Shown here: positions 58,239-64,000 of the stretch, piece after piece | Numbering within the stretch: position 1 is the stretch's first letter | Layout of the letters: the number at the start of each line of letters is the position of its first letter | Source: Nicotiana tabacum | Lineage: Eukaryota; Streptophyta; Magnoliopsida; Solanales; Solanaceae | Direction: 5' to 3' | DNA length: 64,000 bases | NCBI RefSeq assembly: GCF_000715075.1 | Contig: NC_134081.1 | Span: 70,424,153 to 70,488,152, forward strand | Notes under the pieces: generated by a model | The model's database searches: none | Told to the model about the DNA's origin: nothing | Seen by the model: the letters and a program-made list of their open reading frames with translations, nothing else | Position numbers and translations under genes: made by a program

Positions 58239-58910
58239 GTATATCCCTTCATATGTTACTAGCTTCAGATGCATGCTTTCTTCATATGTTGGGATTTTTT
58301 CCCCCTTTGCATAAAAAAAGATGGTCAAGTTTTTTCCTTTGAAGCATGTTAATATTATTCTCGCTATGCAGAGGGAATTCTACCCTCTTTTTATTTTATT
58401 TTTGTTTTATTTAAAGGAGATAATTTCAACATTCCCTCATGTTCAACTTCATAATACTAACTTTCCTTTGGATCCCTCCTCCGGTCAAATACAACCCTCA
58501 AAAGGTACAACGTTTTCAACTTTGGATCCCTCAATTTTCTCAAAGTTGATAGGTAAATGGTTGATTTTGGTCCGTACTTTCCCGAATTTGTAATGGGTTA
58601 TTGCTATTGTCGTCTTATTCCGTACGAAAATTGAACTGAGTGCCACCTCCATGATGTTCTGCTTGCTTTGCTCTTTTATATGTTTTTCTATTATAATCTT
58701 TTGTTTAATTAAGAAAGGGCAAATTAGTCATATCTTAATTTTGTAAATTTAACAATAACTAAGTTGATTGAATTATTCCAAAAAAAATTTAAATAAGGGA
58801 AGTACCCGTAATATCATCACCCACAATAGAGGTCTATCCTTCAAAAAACTTTAAATATTTTTTCACATGGGTATGTATGACTGACTCATTGATTTTTAAT
58901 CTGAATGCAG
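58239..58910. other. Intron 5 of the pseudogene, where an exon is missing
   Basis: Family members have about 25-30 residues between the EPQPWDSYY exon and the IGFRT exon (including the LLDK block). I find no such sequence here. The frame at 58321-58593 is unrelated. Confidence 0.5.
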
Positions 58911-58994
58911 ATTGGATTTAGAACGGCAGAGGCCATAACATGTAGTGCATCTGGGGATGGGTTTAAAAGACCTTTGCTTGCAATTTGGAAGTGA

Positions 58995-60380
58995 TGTATT
59001 ATGTTAAAAAATTGTTTTTGAGCTCTTCCTTTGAGGGCATTTCCATTTTTCAATAATCCCACTCATCAATAGAATATGGAGTGAGGCTTGACTATCAAAA
59101 TTTATGTACAAAAGTAGTTTTTTTAAAGTATACATCAGTTTTCTTATCGGTAAGGTTACTGTTTCTACGTCAGTTCAATAAATCTTCTTAACATTCTAGA
59201 AGGTGGGGTGTCTCAGAAGAACAAATCCCCTCTCCCTACACCTTGTCAATTATGTGATTTCGGGTGACCGCAAGTTTTTACTTCTTTCTGCTGGAAGTTA
59301 AATGTCATTGAAAATTATATCGAATTTAATTGGGTATATATTTTGTAAATGATTAAGAGGTGACTACAGTTGAGTTGTCAAGGAGCTTTGCTTCTTTTAG
59401 CCTTGTATCAGGAGGATGAAAGATTCATTTTTCATTACCCAAAATGTGTACTGCTTTTGCAGTCTTACAATTTGATTATGTTTAACATTAGCTGTATTAA
59501 AACGAAAAGATTAAAGTAAGAGAGGGATTGCGTAGTACTAGTATTTATGGAACCACAGGGTACTTGCCTGGGCTTCAATGATTTTCTCTTATGTCTATCT
59601 TCTCAATATCCTGTTTAATGAAAATTTCGTTTTCGATTTCAACTTGCCTTAGATATAGGTGGCAAAATACAGAACCACAGAGTAGTTTTCTCACAAATAC
59701 ACTAACAGCGGGTTGGCATTCACAAAGCTGTATGGTCGATGAAGTAGAAATAGTGGTATAGGTAATAGGATACGACCAATCTTGCCATTGAATGACCAGA
59801 AATGAGTTGTTCTAATCCCTACAAAATACATTAGTGCGTTGTCTTAAATAAGATTCCATTTTCATTAGCCAAAATGTTTACTGCATTTGCACGCTCTCAA
59901 TTTAATCATATTTAAGCTGATAGCTTTCATTTGTTATATTTAAAAAAATATTGTAATCAGCTCCTTTATAGTGCTAATCACCTGATGATAATATGCTCTA
60001 AAGGAGCTGATTAGTGGTTCATGCCATGTGGTATACTTTTATAAAATAATATCAAAATAAATCTTTGAATAAACAATTGTACATGGATGAACAAAGTACA
60101 CATTTGTGTGAATGATCAATGTGGATTGTCCTCTTTTTTTTGTCCTCTACTTGACTTGTTTGTAAGAATATAGATAAAATTATCTAAAAGAGAATGAAAT
60201 AATGCAAGATACTTCTATAAAAATATACTGAGTGTAGGTTTCAGGAAAGTATGATGCAAATGGTTCGATAGGCATTCAATCCTCAGAATTCAAGAAATCA
60301 AAGTTGCAATCTTTATTTCTTCCACCAAAACAATCCAATCCAATAGGAAAGATTAAGGGAAGTTTGTCGATTGCAAGTGG
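58995..60380. other. 3' flank of the pseudogene, gene-less
   Basis: No gene is seen. Two segments are diverged direct repeats: about 59429-59500 and 59857-59930 (both TTCATTA-CCAAAATGT-TACTGC-TTTGCA). Confidence 0.5.
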
Positions 60381-60383
60381 AAT

Positions 60384-60398
60384 TACTACAAGAAAAAG
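60384..60398 (+). mobile_element. Possible CACTA (En/Spm) terminal sequence
   Basis: TACTACAAGAAAAAG differs from the CACTACAAGAAAAAG terminus of plant CACTA transposons by its first base. Following words (TAGCGACCAACC, TAGCGACTAG, GGTCCCTAAT) look like subterminal repeats. No opposite end was found, so it is at most a fragment. Confidence 0.45.
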
Positions 60399-60553
60399 GT
60401 CTAGCGACCAACCTTTAGCGACTAGTTAAAATTCTGGTCCTTAGAAACATACTTATGGACCTGAATTTTTTTTGGTCCCTAATTCTCGATTTTATGTTCT
60501 AAAATAGCGAAGGGACAAAGTGGTCCTTAAAATAATCAATAACTGGTTTCTAG

Positions 60554-60750
60554 CAGTGTTTTAAAAGGCGTTTTCGGGACGACCCTTGGGGCGAGGCGCA
60601 CCAAAAACGCTCCGAGGCGAAGGTGTGGGGTGAAAGTCTCAAGAGGCGTACGCTCGGGCGTTCGAGGCGTACGCCCGTGTCTCGGGGCTTACGCCTCGCT
60701 GAGGCATATGTAAAACGCCCCGCCTTACGCCCACGCCTTTTAAAACACTG
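60554..60750. mobile_element. GC-rich hAT-type MITE with 8-bp TSD
   Basis: CAGTGTTTTAAAAGGCGT at the left and its inverse CGCCTTTTAAAACACTG at the right, with the perfect 8-bp duplication GTTTCTAG outside (60546-60553 and 60751-60758). The 197-bp interior is full of GAGGCGTACGC/GGGCG words and is much richer in GC than its surroundings. Confidence 0.9.
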
Positions 60751-60843
60751 GTTTCTAGTGCTTCAAATTGAGCGTGAAGAGCGCCACACAAATTAATTCT
60801 TAAAAAGAATTACATAAATAAATTAAAAAAGAAACTAGAGTAA

Positions 60844-61024
60844 AAAAGATATCCTGGTGCACTAAGCTCCCGCTATGCGCGGGGTCCAAAGAAGGGCCGA
60901 ACCACAAGGGTCTATTGTACTTAATCTTACCCTACATTTCTGCAAGAGGTTGTTTCCACGGCTTGAACCCGTGACCTTCTGGTCACATGCCAGCAACTTT
61001 ACGAGTTACGCCAAGGCTCCCTTC
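60844..61024 (-). mobile_element. SolS/TS-type SINE with 12-bp TSD
   Basis: On the minus strand it starts GAAGGGAGCCTTGGCGTAA, has the B box GGGTTCAAGCC and ends CGGGAGCTTAGTGCACCAGG plus a short T-rich tail. The direct repeat AAACTAGAGTAA lies at both ends (60832-60843 and 61025-61036). This is a nearly full-length member of a well-known Solanaceae SINE type. Confidence 0.93.
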
Positions 61025-61036
61025 AAACTAGAGTAA

Positions 61037-61493
61037 TAAACAAAAACATTTCAAATCTAACTCCATCTGTCAGAATCCCTAATTTCAACCGTGCTTGTCC
61101 TAGCTTCTCCAAAAATCTGTGGTGTCCTCGCCCTCTTCCCCTCCTTCTTACTTTGAAGATGCTCTTAAATGGAGTCGAAAAGTTGGATCAATATCCATCA
61201 CTCATTTTTCTTTCTCTGCTATCTCTTCTCTCATGGGTGAGTTTGAGTTCATTTCTAAACGAGCGAAAACAAGGGATTATCACATTCATACTCCACTATA
61301 TTTATTGTGGATTAATAAGTGTAAAAATTTAATTTAAAAGGAGAGGGTCAAAATTGGTTGTCAACACCACTAATCACCAAAGCGTGAATGCAAGTCTCCA
61401 TCACGAACGCATAGGACAAAAATTCCTCTGCCCAAACTAAGCCTTCGCGATCGTGAGACCTGCTCCATGATCGTGAATCACACTATAAGTCTG
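61037..61493. other. Gene-less stretch with LTR-like CpG words at its right end
   Basis: The frame 61119-61337 (72 codons, Ser-rich start) has no recognised domain. From about 61375 to 61485 CACGAACGC and TTCGCGATCGTGA words resemble the CpG-rich array of the long LTRs, so this is probably a fragment of another LTR. Confidence 0.45.
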
Positions 61494-64000
61494 GAAATAC
61501 AAAATAGAAATATTGTCTGAATAAAAGCAACAACAACTGAAATGGAAAGAGACGCCAAAGACTGCAGTGAAAATGCAGCTCTACCTCGTCTCTAGGCAAC
61601 TCGGAACAACGATCACAATAACTCACAGCTCGGTACAATACCTGGATCTGCATAATTAAGTGCAGAATGTAGTATGAGTACAACTGACACCATGTACTCA
61701 ACAAGTATAATAACTAACCTCGGTGAGATAATTGACGTAAGAATTATCAATCGCTAATAACCTGCTCAGCTCATGAATTTTCACAAGTATACAGTAATAA
61801 TATCATCAAATCATGAAAACACAGATAAAGTCACCTCGATGTACAAGGGTAATATGCTAAACTCTGTATCAGTTAACAATCCAGCATATACATAAAACAT
61901 TCTCATAAAACATTGCAACCAAGGAAAATTTCAAGTAGAGAAGAAATGTAATAACCGAACCAAACCGCTGATCAGTTTTTCACATACTGCGTGTACACCA
62001 TCAAGAGAGAAACATGAGAGGGTGACTCTAGACGGATGGATCCTTATCCACACGCTGCATGGACAACTCACGTGTTGCACGAAAAACTCACGTGTCAATA
62101 ATATCTCAACCACGCGGAGAACTCACGTGCCAATAATTTCAACCGCACAGACAACTCACGTGCCAATACTCATAACTGCACGGACAACTCACGTTCCAAT
62201 AATCACAACCACACGGACAACTCACGTGCCAATAATCACAACCGTACGGACAACTCATGTGCTATCATATCTCGGATCTGCACGGACAACTTACGTGCTA
62301 CTAGCCTAATCCATATCACACAGAAAGCAGATATATAAGATTTCATGTACACGAATAATGGATATCAAATTTCATACTCGTGGACTGGTATAAGTGACGT
62401 GCTAAGGTGTATGCATATTCAAAGTCTGCTACTATAGTTCCAATCAGGCAATTACATCACGAAAGTAGCAACTTTCATGGTCAATCAGGAGATTGATAAT
62501 ACCCCGATGCATGCACATGGGCTCAACCCCTCACATGTGCACCATCCATAGCACGTAGCTATCACTAATAACTCACGCAACTAGTGCCTCAACCATGTTT
62601 AGGTAAGATAATTACCTCAAGCAAGCCAAATAAATACTCTAGAAATCCCTTCCCGCGCGAATCAACCTCTAGACGACTCGAATCTAGCCAAAATAATTTA
62701 ATAACATCAATAAAAGCCATAAGAAACAACCCCAAATAATAAAGTTTCGATCTTTAAAAAAACTCAAAAAGTCAACCCAGGCTCGGCTCTGGGAACCCGT
62801 CAAAAGTAAAAAATTCGGAACACCCATTCGAATACGAGTCCAACCATATAAGTTTCATTCAATTCCGACTTCAATTCGGGGTTCAAATCCTCAAATTTCA
62901 TTTGGAAAAGTTTTTACCTAAACCTCTAATTTCTTCACCTAGATTCACCAATCAAACGCTAAAATCAAGGTTGGAATCATGAATAATAAACAAATCCAAT
63001 TCAAAAACACTTACCCTAATCTAAATCGTTAAAATCCCCTCAAAAGTCACCCAAATCCGATTTTCCAATCTCAAAATATGTTAAAATAACTCAAACCCTC
63101 GAAATAGAATTCTTAAGTAGCTGTCTAGTGATACCTTTCGCCATAGCGGGACCTACTTTGCAATTGCGAAGCACAAACCAAAAGCTGCCTCAGAATACCC
63201 TATGTGAACGCGACCCACTGCTCGCGATCGCGCTTCACACTTCATAACCTCCTAAGCCTACGCAAACACAAAGCCCATCCATGAATGCAAAGGATAAGCC
63301 GCCTGACCTCCCGGCCTGACAAAGACCCTGCACGATCGCGACCCTTCCATCGCGAATGCGAAGCTTCATCTCTATAGTGACCGCGATCGCGACCTCCATA
63401 CCATGAACTCGAAGAACAAAAAGGTGCAAGCCATAAAACACTCTCCGCGATATCTATACACCACCCGCGATTGCAAAGCAGACAAGAACATCAGAAAACC
63501 AGCAGTTCCAAAACAAAGGAAAATGATCCGAAACAAACCGGAGGCCCCCAGGACCCCGTCCAATCACACCTACCAATCCCAAAATATAACACGGACCTAC
63601 TCGAGGCCTCAAATCATATAAAATAATATCAAAACTATGAATCGCATCTCAATCCAAACTTAATGAGCTAATCCAAATTTTCAAATTCAAAACTTACGCC
63701 AAACAAGCCTAAAAAATTCTGAATAACTTCAAACTTTGCATACAAGTCCCAAATGATACAACAGACCTATTCCAACTCCCGCAACCACAATCCGCACCCG
63801 ATATCATCAAAGTCAACTTCCGGTCAAACCTATGAACCTTCTAAACTTTTAAATTTCTAACTTTTGCCAAATAGGACCAAATCAACCTAGGAACCTCCAA
63901 ATCCAAATCCGAGCATACGTCTAAGGCCAAAATCACCATACAAACATATTGGAGCCATCCAAACACCATTCTGAGGTTGTCTACACAAAAGGCAAACTCC
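61494..64000 (-). repeat. Gypsy-type LTR, minus orientation, cut by the window end
   Basis: It is the same family as 48802-51545 in reverse: the module and acceptor-like region (61640-61760), tandem G-box array (62060-62300), GGTAAGT words (minus strand, near 63015) and CpG array (63135-63475) occur in mirrored order. Compared with the plus copy, about the first 130 bases of the LTR lie beyond the window. Confidence 0.8.
62060..62300 (-). repeat. G-box tandem array in LTR (minus copy), about eight units
   Basis: Eight units of about 20-35 bp, each with a GACAACTCACGTGCC-type word on the plus strand. The palindrome CACGTG is intact at 62069, 62089, 62124, 62157 and 62223 and altered in three others (CACGTT, CATGTG, TACGTG). 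The 95-codon plus-strand frame across it is a repeat artefact. Confidence 0.85.

Larger units (their letters stand above)
53479..58994 (+). pseudogene. BIN3/MePCE-type RNA methyltransferase pseudogene (At5g51130-like)
   Basis: Six exons with GT-AG borders are readable: 53479-53574, 53767-53814, 56535-56755, 57747-57834, 58173-58238 and 58911-58994. Together they carry the Bin3 methyltransferase blocks: WFEGKDCLDIGCNRGLITVAI (SAM-binding motif I), CRSILGIDIS, INDAYQTLRETVKS, SYDTIIC, SVTKWVQLNWGDEGL, GGVFILEPQPWDSYY and IGFRTAEAI, ending in RPLLAIWK and a stop. Family members methylate the 5' gamma-phosphate of small RNAs using S-adenosylmethionine. The copy is dead: the first coding exon(s) are missing, one base is lost near 53509 (DRLKAMKR to EWFEG), exon 3 shifts frame before SYDTII, and the exon before the last one is not found. 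The retained introns show it arose by DNA duplication, not retroposition. Intron 2 carries nested DNA transposons. Confidence 0.85.

Noticed and set aside
62022..62309. 95-codon frame with repeated RTTHVPI units
   Set aside because: It is the translation of the G-box tandem array; the inverted partner gives a similar frame at 50822-51253.

Overview
This is plant nuclear DNA, almost certainly from a Solanaceae genome and most likely Nicotiana. That is inferred from the SINE types, the long chromovirus-type LTRs, the AT-rich background and the nesting of elements; no organelle or bacterial signature is visible. About four fifths of the window is transposable-element DNA of different ages. Only one gene looks intact: an intronless ELO-type fatty-acid elongase at 14179-15039 (+).

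Layout. 1-2307: 3' end of a LINE with an RNase H tail. 2310-5110: AT-rich DNA with an old tandem repeat and a possible Helitron end. 5115-5855: SINE pieces. 5941-10914: an L1-type LINE with broken ORF1 and ORF2. 10915-14178: gene-less DNA and the upstream region of the elongase gene. 15466-15844: a MULE-type MITE. 16578-17445: a non-autonomous hAT. 17718-27208: a Copia element with its target duplication, carrying an internally deleted Tekay/Del-like Gypsy whose LTR is split in turn by a solo LTR. 27253-37475: a 10.2 kb LTR element with 3 kb LTRs and no coding capacity (LARD-like). 38225-41102: truncated solo LTR. 41417-42095: Copia RNase H remnant on the minus strand. 42100-48237: LTR element split by a minus-strand solo LTR. 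48238-51545: further LTRs. 51752-52110: exon-like remnant of unknown origin. 53479-58994: an intron-containing pseudogene of a BIN3/MePCE-type RNA methyltransferase (Arabidopsis At5g51130 type), with a Tourist-like MITE in one intron that itself holds a hAT. 57908-61024: two SINEs with target duplications and a small hAT MITE. 61494-64000: an inverted partner of the 48.8-51.5 kb LTR.

Most interesting observation. The long LTRs, although of several families, share one internal order: a CpG-rich array of short palindromes, a GGTAAGT splice-donor-like site, a second GGTAAGT site, a family-specific tandem array, then a compact module that can fold into up to three stems and ends close to a TGTGCAG acceptor-like site. 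Seven copies of the module can be aligned by eye. The stems change sequence between families while pairing is mostly kept (including U-A to C-G and A-U to U-A exchanges), as expected for a functional RNA structure in the retrotransposon leader. All alignments and boundaries were read by eye; no search or folding program was run.
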